64,000 nucleotides of DNA from Magnetospirillum sp. 15-1 (GCF_900184795.1 NZ_FXXN01000025.1:258542-322541), one strand, 5' to 3'; counted from the first letter of the stretch, positions 1-8,837 are shown. Translations and numbers: made by a program. The notes: generated by a model from the sequence alone, not told the origin.

Positions 1-958
1 GGGCGGTGGCGATGATGGACAGCGAGCCGCCTTCCTCGATGTTGCGGGCGGCGCCGAAGAAGCGCTTGGGGCGCTGCAGGGCGTTGGCGTCCACGCCGCC
101 GGTCAGCACCTTGCCCGAACTGGGCACCACGGTGTTGTAGGCGCGGGCCAGACGGGTGATGGAATCCAGCAAGATGACCACGTCACGCTTGTGCTCGACC
201 AGACGCTTGGCCTTTTCCAGCACCATCTCGGTGACCTGGACGTGGCGCGACGCCGGCTCGTCGAAGGTGGAGCTGATGACTTCGCCCTTCACCGAACGGG
301 CCATGTCGGTCACTTCTTCCGGCCGCTCGTCGATCAGCAGCACGATCAGATAGACTTCGGGGTGATTGAGGGAAATGGCGTGGGCCATGTTCTGCAGCAT
401 CACCGTCTTGCCGGTGCGCGGCGGGGCGACGATCAGGGCGCGCTGGCCCTTGCCGATGGGAGCCACCAGATCGATCACGCGGGTGGTGAGATCCTTGCGG
501 GTGGGGTCCTCGATCTCCAGCTTCAGCTTCTCGTCGGGATAGAGCGGAGTGAGATTGTCGAAGTTGATGCGGTGGCGGACCTTTTCCGGGTCCTCGAAAT
601 TGATGTTGTTGACCTTCAAGAGGGCGAAATAGCGTTCGCCGTCCTTGGGAGCCCGGATCTGGCCGTCCACCGTGTCGCCGGTGCGAAGACCGAAGCGCCG
701 CACCTGACTGGGGCTGACATAGATGTCGTCGGGACCGGGAAGATAGTTGGCTTCAGGGCTGCGCAGGAACCCGAAGCCATCCTGCAGGATTTCCAGGACA
801 CCGTCGCCGTAGATGGGCGTGTCGTTGTCGGCCAACTGCTTGAGGATGGCGAACATCATGTCCTGCTTGCGCAACGTGCTGGCGTTTTCCACTTCCAGCT
901 CTTCGGCAAAGGCCAGGAGTTCGGCCGGGGTCTTCTTCTTCAGGTCCTGCAAATGCAT
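1..958 (-). CDS. rho: transcription termination factor Rho, 3' part cut off by window edge
   Basis: Rho is the hexameric RNA-dependent ATPase helicase that ends transcription of untranslated RNA. About 318 residues are visible from the ATG at 956-958, out of roughly 420 in the family, so the C-terminal part of the motor domain lies outside the window. The N-terminal Rho domain and cold-shock-like RNA-binding domain occupy about residues 1-130. The Walker A loop APPRTGKT is at about 178-185 and the Walker B region VVILLDS at about 260-266. It is the last gene of a minus-strand hemE-hemH-hemJ-rho run. A gap of about 200 bases and a candidate promoter separate it from hemJ, so it may be transcribed on its own. 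Identification is secure. Confidence 0.97.
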   Translation of the reverse strand, partial: MHLQDLKKKTPAELLAFAEELEVENASTLRKQDMMFAILKQLADNDTPIYGDGVLEILQDGFGFLRSPEANYLPGPDDIYVSPSQVRRFGLRTGDTVDGQIRAPKDGERYFALLKVNNINFEDPEKVRHRINFDNLTPLYPDEKLKLEIEDPTRKDLTTRVIDLVAPIGKGQRALIVAPPRTGKTVMLQNMAHAISLNHPEVYLIVLLIDERPEEVTDMARSVKGEVISSTFDEPASRHVQVTEMVLEKAKRLVEHKRDVVILLDSITRLARAYNTVVPSSGKVLTGGVDANALQRPKRFFGAARNIEEGGSLSIIATA

Positions 959-1125
959 GGGAGAAATCCGTTGGATGGATATCCCGCGCTGACGATCGGC
1001 CTAAGGTGGGACGGGTCCGACTCTTAAGCGGACCGGCTGCCGATCAGGAACGGATGCGAATGATCCGGCGCGGAAGGGGGATGGTGGGAAACGGGCGTGT
1101 TGGCCGCCCTGGAATATTCGCTAGA

Positions 1126-1154
1126 GCATTAGCCAAAGCCGGCGGCGCTGTCAA
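1126..1154 (-). promoter_or_regulatory. candidate sigma-70-type promoter for rho
   Basis: On the minus strand a perfect TTGACA -35 box (1149-1154) is followed by a 17-base spacer and a weak -10 box TAATGC (1126-1131). This places a start site about 160 bases upstream of the rho ATG, leaving a long leader; long rho leaders with autogenous attenuation are known in other bacteria. The -10 match is poor, so this rests mainly on the -35 box and the spacing. Confidence 0.35.
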
Positions 1155-1162
1155 ATCGGAAT

Positions 1163-1609
1163 TCAGCCACCGAAAGCCGGTTTGACGATTACCACGATGA
1201 CGATGACGATCATCAGCAGGGTGGGGACCTCGTTGATGACCCGATAGAACTTCTCCGACCGCGCATTGCGGTCCTCGGCGAAGTCGTCCTTGCAGCGGGC
1301 CAAAAAGAAATGGGCGACGGTCATGCCCACCACACAGGCCAGCTTGACGTGGAACCAGCCTTGGGAGAACAGGCCGCCGTCCACCGCCATGACCAGACCC
1401 AGGGTCCAGGCCAGCACCATGGCCGGCGTCATGATCGCCTTGATCAGACGGCGTTCCATGATCTTGAAGGTTTCCGAGGTCTCGGAACGCGGCTTGACCG
1501 TGGTGTGATAGACGAACAGCCGGGGCAGATAGAGCAATCCCGCCATCCACGAGATGATGGCGATGACATGCACCGCCTTGACCCACAGATAGGCCGATCC
1601 GCTCAGCAT
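1163..1609 (-). CDS. hemJ: protoporphyrinogen IX oxidase HemJ
   Basis: HemJ is the membrane enzyme that oxidises protoporphyrinogen IX to protoporphyrin IX in bacteria lacking HemG and HemY. The 148-residue length is typical. Four hydrophobic segments are visible (about 6-24, 55-75, 80-102 and 125-145). Family-conserved histidines occur in the first helix region (KAVHVIAIISW and LFVYH), and FHVKLACV carries the conserved lysine in the third. Its start overlaps the end of hemH by 7 bases, so hemE, hemH and hemJ are probably co-transcribed and supply consecutive late steps of haem synthesis. Confidence 0.93.
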   Translation of the reverse strand: MLSGSAYLWVKAVHVIAIISWMAGLLYLPRLFVYHTTVKPRSETSETFKIMERRLIKAIMTPAMVLAWTLGLVMAVDGGLFSQGWFHVKLACVVGMTVAHFFLARCKDDFAEDRNARSEKFYRVINEVPTLLMIVIVIVVIVKPAFGG

Positions 1610-2631
1610 GAGGCGCGGCTCCCAAGTTCACAGTTCCGGCCCAGAAGTTTGCAGGCCTGGCCGCTAAAGGCCTGCGGCCGGTGGATAACATCGGCCAGCC
1701 CACGGATGAAGGCGGGATGGCAACCCAGGGCCGGTACCCGCACATAGGCGGGAATGCCCAGTCCATCCGCCTTGTGCCGGTATTCGATATCCAGTTCCAC
1801 CAGGGTTTCCGAATGCTCGGAGACGAAGGCCACCGGGACGATCACCACCGGCACCCCGTCTTTGCCGGCGCGTTCCAGTTCGGCTTCGGTGCTGGGACCG
1901 ATCCATTCCATGGGACCCACCCGGCTCTGATAGCAGATGGCCCAGTCGAGGTCGCCGATGCCGGTGGCCCGCGCCACGGCCGCCGCGGTCAGCTCCACCT
2001 GGGCCTGATAGGGATCACCCTTGTCGATCACCGATTTGGGCAGGCCATGGGCGGAGAACAGGATACGCGGCCGGCCGGCACCGGCCGCTTCCTGGTATCC
2101 CGTCCTGGCCAGATCGGCCATGGCCTCCACCAGTCCCGGCTCGGTGGGATAGCAACACGCCATGCGGGTCGGCACGCTCAGGCCCTGTCTGGCCGCCTGC
2201 TTGTGCCATTCCTTGAGCGACGAGCCGGTGGTGGTGGTGGAGAACTGGGGATAAAGCGGCAGCAGCACCACCTCGTCGGCTCCCCATTCCCTGATGGCGG
2301 TCACCGCCTCGCAGGTGAAGGGATGCCAGTAGCGCATGGCGATGAAGCAGCGGAAACCATGTCCCAGAACGTGCTCCAGGGCGCGGCCCTGAGCCTCGGT
2401 TTCCGGCACCAGGGGCGAACGGCCGCCCAACATCTGGTAGATGCCGCGTGCGATGGGAGCCCGCTTGGCCGAGATGTACTTGGCCAGCAGCCAGCGGACA
2501 GGTGCCGGCGCCCCGATGATGGCCGGGTCGTTGAACAGGTTGAACAGAAACGGCTTTACCGCGTCCAGAGAATCCGGACCGCCCAGATTGAACAGCACGA
2601 CGGCCGTCTTCCTGCCCCCGGCGGTGCTCAT
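1603..2631 (-). CDS. hemH: ferrochelatase
   Basis: Ferrochelatase inserts ferrous iron into protoporphyrin IX, the last step of haem synthesis. The 342-residue protein is of normal length. The metal-binding histidine lies in FSAHGLP (His195), and the catalytic glutamate in PVAFVSEHSETLVELD (Glu275). The N-terminal VVLFNLGGPDS motif is also characteristic. Only 4 bases separate it from hemE, and it overlaps hemJ. The C terminus contains several cysteines (within CKLLGRNCELGSRASC); whether they bind a cluster cannot be told from sequence. Confidence 0.97.
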   Translation of the reverse strand: MSTAGGRKTAVVLFNLGGPDSLDAVKPFLFNLFNDPAIIGAPAPVRWLLAKYISAKRAPIARGIYQMLGGRSPLVPETEAQGRALEHVLGHGFRCFIAMRYWHPFTCEAVTAIREWGADEVVLLPLYPQFSTTTTGSSLKEWHKQAARQGLSVPTRMACCYPTEPGLVEAMADLARTGYQEAAGAGRPRILFSAHGLPKSVIDKGDPYQAQVELTAAAVARATGIGDLDWAICYQSRVGPMEWIGPSTEAELERAGKDGVPVVIVPVAFVSEHSETLVELDIEYRHKADGLGIPAYVRVPALGCHPAFIRGLADVIHRPQAFSGQACKLLGRNCELGSRASC

Positions 2632-2635
2632 GGCC

Positions 2636-3676
2636 TCAGCCCTTCCAGCCCTTCACCCGTTCGGCTAGCCGCGCCACGTTGTCCGGCGGAGTGGGCGGGG
2701 TGATGCCGTGACCCAGGTTGAAGATGAACGGTCCCTTGGACAGCGCCTTCAGCACCCGGTCGATGCCGGAATCCAGCGCCTCGCCGCCCGCCACCAGCAA
2801 CAGCGGATCGAGATTGCCCTGTACCGTGCATCTGGTCTGCAATTCGGCCGCCGCCCAATCCAGCGGCACCGAGGGGTCGAGGGAAACGCCATTGACCTTG
2901 GTCTCGGTGACGTAGCGCTTGTAGAGGTAACCGGCCTGACGCGGAAAGCCGATCACCGGCACGCCCGGCCGCTCGGTGTGGATACGCTCCACCAGGGTAC
3001 GGGTCGGGCCGATCACCCAGCGCTCGAACATATCCTCGGGCAGCGCCCCGGCCCAGGTGTCGAAAATCTGGATGGCCTCGGCGCCGTTGTCGATCTGGCG
3101 GATCAGGTAGTCGCCGGTGGCCTGGACCAACAGCGCCATCAGGCGGGCGAACAGTTCCGGCTGGCCGAACATCATGCCCTTGGCCTTGGCGAAATCCTTG
3201 GAGCCGCTGCCCTCGATCATGTAGGTGGCCACCGTCCACGGCGCGCCGGCGAAGCCGATCAGGGCGGTGGTCTTGGGGATGGCGGCCGACAGCTTCTTCA
3301 CCGTGGCGTAGACCGGGGCGAGATGATCGTGCAGGCCCGAGATGTCGAGAGCGCTCAGATCCTCTGCCGAGCGAATCGGCGTCAACACCGGACCTTCGCC
3401 TTCCTTGAACGCGACATGCTGCCGCAACGCGTCGGGAACCACCAGAATGTCGGAGAACAGGATGGCCGCGTCGAAGCCGTAGCGCCTGAGGGGCTGCAGG
3501 GTGACTTCGCAGGCCAGATCGGAGTTGTAGCAAAGGTCGAGGAAGCTTCCGGCCTCGGCGCGGGTGGCGCGGTATTCCGGCAGATAGCGTCCGGCTTGAC
3601 GCATCAGCCAGAAGGGCGGCGGGGTGAGGGTCTCACCGGCAAGGGCGCGGAGGAAGGGCTTGGACGAGCTGGACAC
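2636..3676 (-). CDS. hemE: uroporphyrinogen decarboxylase
   Basis: HemE removes the four acetate carboxyls of uroporphyrinogen III to give coproporphyrinogen III. The family signature [16 protein letters not shown] sits at residues 21-36, and [16 protein letters not shown] follows near residue 130. Length (346) is normal. The start is a GTG (3674-3676) with a GAGG ribosome-binding site about 8 bases upstream. The gene points away from the DnaA-box-rich gap at 3677-4070, the same position hemE holds beside the replication origin in Caulobacter and Rickettsia. Confidence 0.96.
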   Translation of the reverse strand: MSSSSKPFLRALAGETLTPPPFWLMRQAGRYLPEYRATRAEAGSFLDLCYNSDLACEVTLQPLRRYGFDAAILFSDILVVPDALRQHVAFKEGEGPVLTPIRSAEDLSALDISGLHDHLAPVYATVKKLSAAIPKTTALIGFAGAPWTVATYMIEGSGSKDFAKAKGMMFGQPELFARLMALLVQATGDYLIRQIDNGAEAIQIFDTWAGALPEDMFERWVIGPTRTLVERIHTERPGVPVIGFPRQAGYLYKRYVTETKVNGVSLDPSVPLDWAAAELQTRCTVQGNLDPLLLVAGGEALDSGIDRVLKALSKGPFIFNLGHGITPPTPPDNVARLAERVKGWKG

Positions 3677-4070
3677 GAATGGGCCTCGCAGGCTGGGGAT
3701 GGCTCTCTCTTACAGACTTTAAGGTTTAGAGAAAAGGTTGCTGTGGTTAGTGGGTGCCTGTGGATAACGGGGATTGGACTCTTTACCCAAGCCATCCACA
3801 GGCTTTTCCGGATTTGCGCCCCATGCCGACGGGTCTGTGGATGAGTGCGGTGCAACCGGGCCAGACCGTTGTTTTCTCACGCCTTCATCCGCGGGGGAAA
3901 ACGGGGAAATCGGGTGTGGCCGGCGACGATTCACGCTATTGTCGAAGACAGCGGAACGGTTTTGGACATGGGGGGATGTATCTCCATGGAATCGGGGTCA
4001 GCGGGGAGCGATTTTCCCGTCTCCCGCCGGGACCCCCCTTTATCCACGGACTTGCGGGTTATCCACAGCC
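3677..4070. other. probable chromosomal replication origin (oriC) between hemE and ppsR
   Basis: This 394-base gap lies between divergent hemE and ppsR. Two perfect DnaA boxes are present: TGTGGATAA at 3759-3767 (minus orientation) and TTATCCACA at 4059-4067. Close variants lie at 3836-3844 (TGTGGATGA), 4040-4048 (TTATCCACG) and 3792-3800 (CCATCCACA), and a weaker one at 3742-3750. An AT-rich stretch (3711-3735, 18 of 25 bases A/T) could be the unwinding element. GANTC sites, the CcrM methylation target, occur at 3777-3781 and 3928-3932. The hemE/RP001 (ppsR family) arrangement is conserved around the origins of Caulobacter crescentus and Rickettsia prowazekii. Flanking genes run outward on both sides. 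Function is inferred, not shown. Confidence 0.8.
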
Positions 4071-4913
4071 ATGCGGAGCTTTCACCTTCACCTCGTTTCC
4101 GACGCCACCGGCGAGACCGTCACCTCGGTGGCGCGCGCCTGTCTGGTCCAGTTCGAAGGCGTGCAGCCCATCCAGCACAATTGGTGGCTGGTCCGCACCC
4201 AGGGTCAGGTGGAACGGGTCATCGCCGGCATCGAGGACAATCCCGGACTGGTGTTCTTCACTCTGGTGGACGGCGCGGTGCGCGGCCTGCTGGAGGAAGC
4301 CTGCCGCCATCGGGGTATCCCCTGCATCTCGCTGCTCGATCCGGTGATGGCCGGACTGTCGGCCTTTCTCGACCTGGAGGTCACCGCCCTGCCCGGCCGC
4401 CAGTACCAGTTGGATGCCGAGTATTTCCGCCGCATCGACGCCATGCAGTTCACCCTGTCCCACGACGACGGCCAGTTGATCGAGTTGGTGGATCAGGCCG
4501 ATGTGGTACTGGTGGGCGTATCGCGCTCGTCCAAGACCCCCACCTGCATGTACCTGGCCAATCGCGGCCTCAAATGCGCCAATTATCCCCTGGTGCCCGG
4601 TGTGCCGCTGCCGCCCGAGCTGGAGCGGACCAAGAAACCCCTGGTGGTCGGCCTGACCAAGGACCCCAAAAGCCTCTCCGATATCCGCCGCGCCCGGCTG
4701 CGCCTGCTGAACCAGGAAGAGGAAGCCGATTATGCCCAGTTCGAGAAGGTCAAGGAGGAGGTCCAGCAGGCGCGCCGCCTGTTCTCGCGCCTCGGCTGGC
4801 CGGTGGTCGACGTGACGCGGCGTTCCATCGAGGAGGCCTCGGCGGCCATCATTCAGCTTTACGAACGCCATCTGGCCAAGCGCGGCGTCAAGGTGGAGAA
4901 CGCCCCGTCATGA
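4071..4913 (+). CDS. ppsR: PEP synthase / PPDK regulatory kinase-pyrophosphorylase (DUF299, PpsR family)
   Basis: Members of this family are ADP-dependent kinases and phosphate-dependent phosphorylases that switch PEP synthase or pyruvate phosphate dikinase off and on. The 280-residue protein begins MRSFHLHLVSDATGET, the family N-terminus, which fixes the ATG at 4071 although the frame is open further upstream. The P-loop-like motif VGVSRSSKTPT is near residue 150. The start codon lies 3 bases after a perfect DnaA box, so any promoter lies inside the putative origin. Its stop overlaps the maf start (ATGA). Whether the target here is PpsA or PPDK cannot be decided from the window. Confidence 0.93.
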   Translation: MRSFHLHLVSDATGETVTSVARACLVQFEGVQPIQHNWWLVRTQGQVERVIAGIEDNPGLVFFTLVDGAVRGLLEEACRHRGIPCISLLDPVMAGLSAFLDLEVTALPGRQYQLDAEYFRRIDAMQFTLSHDDGQLIELVDQADVVLVGVSRSSKTPTCMYLANRGLKCANYPLVPGVPLPPELERTKKPLVVGLTKDPKSLSDIRRARLRLLNQEEEADYAQFEKVKEEVQQARRLFSRLGWPVVDVTRRSIEEASAAIIQLYERHLAKRGVKVENAPS

Positions 4914-5500
4914 TCATTCTCGCCTCGGGAAGCCACACGCGGGCCCGCATGCTGGAAGAGGCCGGCATCGCCTTCACCGTCGAGGTGGCGGCGGTGGACG
5001 AGCAGGCGGTCAAGGATTCCCTGGCCGCCGAGACCCGCAATCCCGCCCGTGTCGCCGAGGTGCTGGCCGAGTTGAAGGCGGTGCGGGTCTCCACCCGCCG
5101 TCCCGGCGCCCTGGTGATCGGCGCCGACCAGATGCTCGATTGCGACGGCGCATGGTTCGACAAGCCCGCCGACCGGGACGCGGCGCGCGCCCAGTTGCTG
5201 GCGCTGCGTCACAAGACCCACCGCCTGACCTCCTCGGTGGTGGCGGTCAGGGACGGAAGGCGGGTGTGGCACCACACCGAATCCGCCAAACTGACCATGC
5301 GCAATTTCTCGGAAGGCTTTCTCGATCGCTATCTGGAGCAGGCGGGCGCCGCGGTCCTGTCCTCGGTGGGCGCCTATCAGTTGGAAGGGCTGGGCGCCCA
5401 GCTGTTCCTCCAGGTGGAGGGTGATTTCTTCACCATCCTCGGCCTGCCGCTGCTGGCCCTGATGGATTTCCTGCGCGAGAACGGAGAGCTGATTCCATGA
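4910..5500 (+). CDS. maf: Maf-family nucleotide pyrophosphatase
   Basis: Maf proteins hydrolyse non-canonical or modified nucleoside triphosphates and were first noticed for effects on septum formation. The 196-residue protein starts MIILASGSHTRARMLEEAG, a variant of the ASxSPRR family motif, and contains GADQMLDCDG near residue 70. The DQ pair at this place resembles the YceF (m7GTP pyrophosphatase) branch more than the YhdE branch, which is an inference. ATGA overlaps join it to ppsR upstream and aroE downstream, indicating one operon. Confidence 0.88.
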   Translation: MIILASGSHTRARMLEEAGIAFTVEVAAVDEQAVKDSLAAETRNPARVAEVLAELKAVRVSTRRPGALVIGADQMLDCDGAWFDKPADRDAARAQLLALRHKTHRLTSSVVAVRDGRRVWHHTESAKLTMRNFSEGFLDRYLEQAGAAVLSSVGAYQLEGLGAQLFLQVEGDFFTILGLPLLALMDFLRENGELIP

Positions 5501-6336
5501 TCGTATCGGGCAAGGCCCGGCTGGCCGGGGTGCTCGGCTGGCCGGTATCCCATTCCCGCTCGCCCCGTCTGCACGGCTTCTGGCTGGAACGTCTGGGTAT
5601 CGACGGCGCCTATCTGCCGCTGGCGGTGGCGCCCGAGCATCTGGATTCCGTGATCCGCGCCCTGCCCCGCATGGGCTTTCGGGGCGCCAACGTCACCGTG
5701 CCCCACAAGGAAGCGGTGATGAGGCTGGTGGATCATCTCGATCCCCTGGCCGGGCGCATCGGCGCGGTCAATACCCTGGTGGTGCGCGACGACGGTTCCC
5801 TGGAAGGACGCAACACCGACGCCTATGGCTTCCTCGAGAACTTGCGCCAGGGTTGTCCGCAATGGATGCCCCGATCCGGCCCGGCGGCGGTGATCGGCGC
5901 CGGCGGCGCGGCACGTGCCGTGGTGGCGGCGCTGGCCGATGCCGGGGTGCCGGAGATTCGCCTCGCCAACCGCTCGCGCGAGCGGGCCGAGGTGCTGGCC
6001 GCCGATTTGGGCGGTCCGGTCACCGTGGTGGAGTGGACCGACCGGGCGGACATGCTGGAAGGCTGCGCCCTGCTGGTCAACACCACCACGCTTGGGATGA
6101 CCGGTCAGTCGAATTTGGATCTGGACCTGTCGGTCTTGCCGAAAGCCGCGCTGGTCAACGATATCGTCTATGTGCCGCTGGAGACCGATCTGCTGGCGCG
6201 CGCCAGGGCGCGGGGCAACAAGGTGGTGGACGGACTCGGCATGCTGCTGCATCAGGCGGTGCCCGGCTTCGAGGCATGGTTCGGGCAACGCCCGGTGGTC
6301 ACCGGCGAATTACGGAGCTTCGTGCTGTCGTCATGA
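5497..6336 (+). CDS. aroE: shikimate 5-dehydrogenase
   Basis: AroE reduces 3-dehydroshikimate to shikimate with NADPH in aromatic amino acid synthesis. The substrate-binding SHSRSPRLHG motif (residues 18-27) and the catalytic lysine in NVTVPHKEA (Lys71) are present. A Rossmann glycine-rich loop AVIGAGGAARAV lies near residue 130. Its 279-residue length is standard. The stop overlaps the ATG of coaE. Linkage of maf, aroE, coaE and dnaQ is common in alphaproteobacteria. Confidence 0.96.
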   Translation: MIVSGKARLAGVLGWPVSHSRSPRLHGFWLERLGIDGAYLPLAVAPEHLDSVIRALPRMGFRGANVTVPHKEAVMRLVDHLDPLAGRIGAVNTLVVRDDGSLEGRNTDAYGFLENLRQGCPQWMPRSGPAAVIGAGGAARAVVAALADAGVPEIRLANRSRERAEVLAADLGGPVTVVEWTDRADMLEGCALLVNTTTLGMTGQSNLDLDLSVLPKAALVNDIVYVPLETDLLARARARGNKVVDGLGMLLHQAVPGFEAWFGQRPVVTGELRSFVLSS

Positions 6337-7064
6337 GGATTTTGGGTCTTACCGGCTCCATCGGCATGGGCAAGAGCACGGCCGCCGCCATGCTTCGCCG
6401 TCTTCGCGTGCCGGTGCACGATGCCGATGCCACCGTGCATGCCCTGTTCGCCCGGGGCGGCAAGGCGGTGGATGCGGTGGATGCCGCCTTTCCCGGCGTG
6501 GTCAAGGATGGGACCGTGGACCGGACGGCGCTGGGCGCCCGGGTATTCGGCGACGGGGCGGCCCTGAAGACGCTGGAAGCCATCGTCCATCCCCTGGTCC
6601 GGGCCGCCGAGCGTGATTTTCTCGCCCGCCATCGCCGCTATCATACGCCCCTGGTGGTGCTCGACATTCCGCTGCTGTTCGAAACCCATGGCGAGGATCG
6701 CTGCGACGTGGTGGCGGTGGTCAGCGCCCCCGCCTTCCTGCAGGCGGCAAGGGTGCTGGCCCGGCCGGGCATGACGCGGCAGCGTCTGGATGCGGTGCTC
6801 GCCAAGCAGATGCCCGATGGGCAAAAGCGCCGGAAGGCCGACGTGGTCATTCCCACCGGCTTGGGCAAGGGTCCGGCGCTGAAGCGGTTGAAGCGGCTGG
6901 TCGCCGCCCTTAGAGTGCATCAGCTTCAAGCTGATGCACTCCAGGATTCTGTCTGTACGAAAAAGCTCCGCTTTTTCAGGGCTCAAGCGCCGCTCGGGCT
7001 TAAGAGTTCTTCGACGTTCCGATTCAGCTTAAGTGCGAAGAACTCTAGAGGAGAGAAGGTCTGA
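6333..7064 (+). CDS. coaE: dephospho-CoA kinase with an unusual C-terminal tail
   Basis: CoaE phosphorylates dephospho-CoA to coenzyme A. The P-loop GLTGSIGMGKST spans residues 5-16, and DIPLLFE, a family motif, is near residue 110. The homologous part ends around RLKRLVAAL at about residue 192, the usual family length. The frame then continues 51 residues through palindromic DNA (6913-7046) before a TGA that overlaps the dnaQ ATG. The tail (starting RVHQLQADALQD) is probably translated repeat sequence rather than a functional domain. The enzyme assignment is secure; the meaning of the tail is inference. Confidence 0.93.
   Translation: MRILGLTGSIGMGKSTAAAMLRRLRVPVHDADATVHALFARGGKAVDAVDAAFPGVVKDGTVDRTALGARVFGDGAALKTLEAIVHPLVRAAERDFLARHRRYHTPLVVLDIPLLFETHGEDRCDVVAVVSAPAFLQAARVLARPGMTRQRLDAVLAKQMPDGQKRRKADVVIPTGLGKGPALKRLKRLVAALRVHQLQADALQDSVCTKKLRFFRAQAPLGLKSSSTFRFSLSAKNSRGEKV
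6913..7046. repeat. mosaic palindromic element forming the 3' end of coaE
   Basis: Three consecutive inverted repeats are visible. The first is a perfect 14-base pair of arms, 6913-6926 and 6928-6941, separated by one base. The second is 6959-6966 with 6970-6977 (GAAAAAGC/GCTTTTTC). The third is 11-base arms at 7003-7013 and 7036-7046 (AGAGTTCTTCG/CGAAGAACTCT) enclosing a CTTAAG. Such multi-part palindromic units are typical of dispersed extragenic elements in alphaproteobacteria. Here the element lies inside the open frame and runs to just before the dnaQ ribosome-binding site. Confidence 0.7.
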
Positions 7065-7756
7065 TGCGCGAGATCGTGCTCGATACGGAAACCACCGGCT
7101 TCGATCCGTTGAGCGGCCACCGGCTGGTGGAAATCGGCTGTGTCGAGCTGTTCAACCACCTGCCCACCGGCTCGGTGTTCCATCGCTACTGCAATCCCGA
7201 GCGCGACATGCCGGAAGAGGCGTTCAAGGTGCACGGCCTGTCGGCCGACTTCCTGTCGGACAAGCCGCTGTTCGCCGAGGTCGTCGCCGATTTCCTGGAG
7301 TTCATCGGCGACGCGCCGCTGGTCATCCACAACGCCGAGTTCGACATGCGTTTCATCAACGCCGAACTGGCGCGGCTGGGCTTTCCCCCCTTGCCCATGA
7401 GCCGCTCCATCGACACGGTGATGATGGCGCGCAAGCGCTTTCCCGGTGCCCAGGCCAATCTGGACGCGCTGTGCCGCCGCTTCGAGATCGACAACACCCA
7501 CCGCACCAAGCACGGAGCGTTGCTGGATTCGGAATTGCTGGCCGAGGTCTATCTGCAGCTGATCGGCGGACGCCAGCCGGGCCTCGAGCTGGGTGGCGGC
7601 AAGGGCAACGGCGGTGGTGGCGGCGCCACCGCCTCGACCATCGAGGTCAAGCGCGAGTTCCGCGCCCCCCGGCCCCATGCTCCGACCGAAGAGGAAAGCG
7701 CGGCGCACACGGCGTTCGTGGGCAAGCTCAAGAACGCCGTGTGGCTGCGGGAATAA
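7064..7756 (+). CDS. dnaQ: DNA polymerase III epsilon subunit (3'-5' proofreading exonuclease)
   Basis: DnaQ proofreads for the replicative polymerase. Exonuclease motif I (LDTETTGFDP, Asp7 and Glu9), motif II (HNAEFDMRF) and motif III (HGALLDSELLAEVY) are all present in the first 175 residues. A glycine-rich linker (about 188-198) precedes a C-terminal segment that in the family binds the alpha subunit. Length is 230 residues. The AGGAGAGAAGG ribosome-binding site lies directly upstream of the ATG, and the ATG overlaps the coaE stop. Its placement near a putative origin fits a replication gene. Confidence 0.96.
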   Translation: MREIVLDTETTGFDPLSGHRLVEIGCVELFNHLPTGSVFHRYCNPERDMPEEAFKVHGLSADFLSDKPLFAEVVADFLEFIGDAPLVIHNAEFDMRFINAELARLGFPPLPMSRSIDTVMMARKRFPGAQANLDALCRRFEIDNTHRTKHGALLDSELLAEVYLQLIGGRQPGLELGGGKGNGGGGGATASTIEVKREFRAPRPHAPTEEESAAHTAFVGKLKNAVWLRE

Positions 7757-7757
7757 A

Positions 7758-8225
7758 CTAGGCCTGACCCTGCTGGGCGTTCATCTCTTCGGCGCGGGCG
7801 CGGTAGAGCTGCACGAAGTCCAGGGGCTGGAGCAGCAGCGGCGGCAGGCCGCCGTCGCGGGTCATGTCGGCCACGATGTTGCGGGCGAAGGGGAACAGCA
7901 GGCGCGGGCATTCGATCAGCAGCACCGGGTGAATCTGCTCTTCCGGCAGGTTCAGGGTGAACACGCCGGCATAGGCCAGTTCCAGGATGAACAGCGCCTT
8001 GCCTTCCAGCAGGGCCTCGATCTTCAGGTGCAGCACCACTTCATAGGCGTTGCCGCCCACATTGGCGACGTTGACGTCCACGTGGATCGGAATCTCGGGA
8101 TTCTTGCCCTGCATCTCGATGAAGGTCTGGGGCGCGCCGGGGATCTCGAAGGACAGGTCCTTGATGTACTGCATGTTGACCTGCAGCTGGGGCAGATCCT
8201 CGGACGGCGTCTGGGCATCGGTCAT
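7758..8225 (-). CDS. secB: protein-export chaperone SecB
   Basis: SecB is the cytosolic tetrameric chaperone that holds precursors unfolded for SecA and the Sec translocase. The 155-residue protein contains typical SecB sequence, including QYIKDLSFEIPGAP (about 19-32), VHLKIEALLEGKALFILELAYAG in pieces across 65-90, and CPRLLFPFARNIVADMTRDGG near 108-128. It converges with dnaQ (1 base apart) and sits next to fxsA, a recurrent alphaproteobacterial arrangement. Confidence 0.96.
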   Translation of the reverse strand: MTDAQTPSEDLPQLQVNMQYIKDLSFEIPGAPQTFIEMQGKNPEIPIHVDVNVANVGGNAYEVVLHLKIEALLEGKALFILELAYAGVFTLNLPEEQIHPVLLIECPRLLFPFARNIVADMTRDGGLPPLLLQPLDFVQLYRARAEEMNAQQGQA

Positions 8226-8284
8226 GGCACTCTCCGAATGGGAAGTCGTTCAACAAGCTGGCAAGGGGCGTAGCACGGACACCT

Positions 8285-8770
8285 TTACGGCTCAAGCCGC
8301 TTGTGGTCCACGGGCGGAGTCGGTTCCGATTCCGGCGGAATGATCTCGTACTCGCCATCGATGACCGTCGGGCCGGACTGGGCGGCGGGACCCGTACCGG
8401 TCGTGCCCGGTCCCACGCTTACGACGCGGGCCACCACGGCGCGCAGCAGCAGGGCGCGGACCGGCGGCAACAGCAGCAGCAGCGCCAGACCGTCGCTGAT
8501 GAAGCCCGGCAGCATCAGCAGGAAACCGGCCAGGGTGACGCAGACGCCGTCGAACACCGCCGGGCCGGGCGGCTCGCCCCGCTCCAGCCGGGCCCGCACG
8601 TCGAGCGTCATGGCCAGCCCGCCGTGACGCAGCAGGGCCGAGCCGGCCAGGATGGCCAGGACGGTCAATCCCACGGTGGCCAGTCCGCCGATGGCATCGG
8701 CCACGTGGATCCACACCATGATCTCGGCGACCGGCAAGGTCAGCACACCGATCAGGAACGCCCATGCCAT
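8285..8770 (-). CDS. fxsA: FxsA-family membrane protein
   Basis: FxsA is a small inner-membrane protein named for suppressing F exclusion of phage T7 when overproduced; its normal role is not established. The 161-residue frame from the ATG at 8768-8770 starts MAWAFLIGVLTLPVAEIMVW, the usual FxsA beginning. An upstream in-frame TTG would add six residues but is less likely. Hydrophobic segments lie at about 4-22, 28-48 and 70-95, and LLMLPGFISDGLALLLLLPP is a family hallmark. The charged C-terminal tail is probably cytoplasmic. It is divergent from the Tim44-like gene. Confidence 0.87.
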   Translation of the reverse strand: MAWAFLIGVLTLPVAEIMVWIHVADAIGGLATVGLTVLAILAGSALLRHGGLAMTLDVRARLERGEPPGPAVFDGVCVTLAGFLLMLPGFISDGLALLLLLPPVRALLLRAVVARVVSVGPGTTGTGPAAQSGPTVIDGEYEIIPPESEPTPPVDHKRLEP

Positions 8771-8837
8771 GCTTGCTCTTTCCCCCAACCCGTCTTATGT
8801 CTTTGACTGGATTAGCAGCCTACCTCGGACTGGCCTG

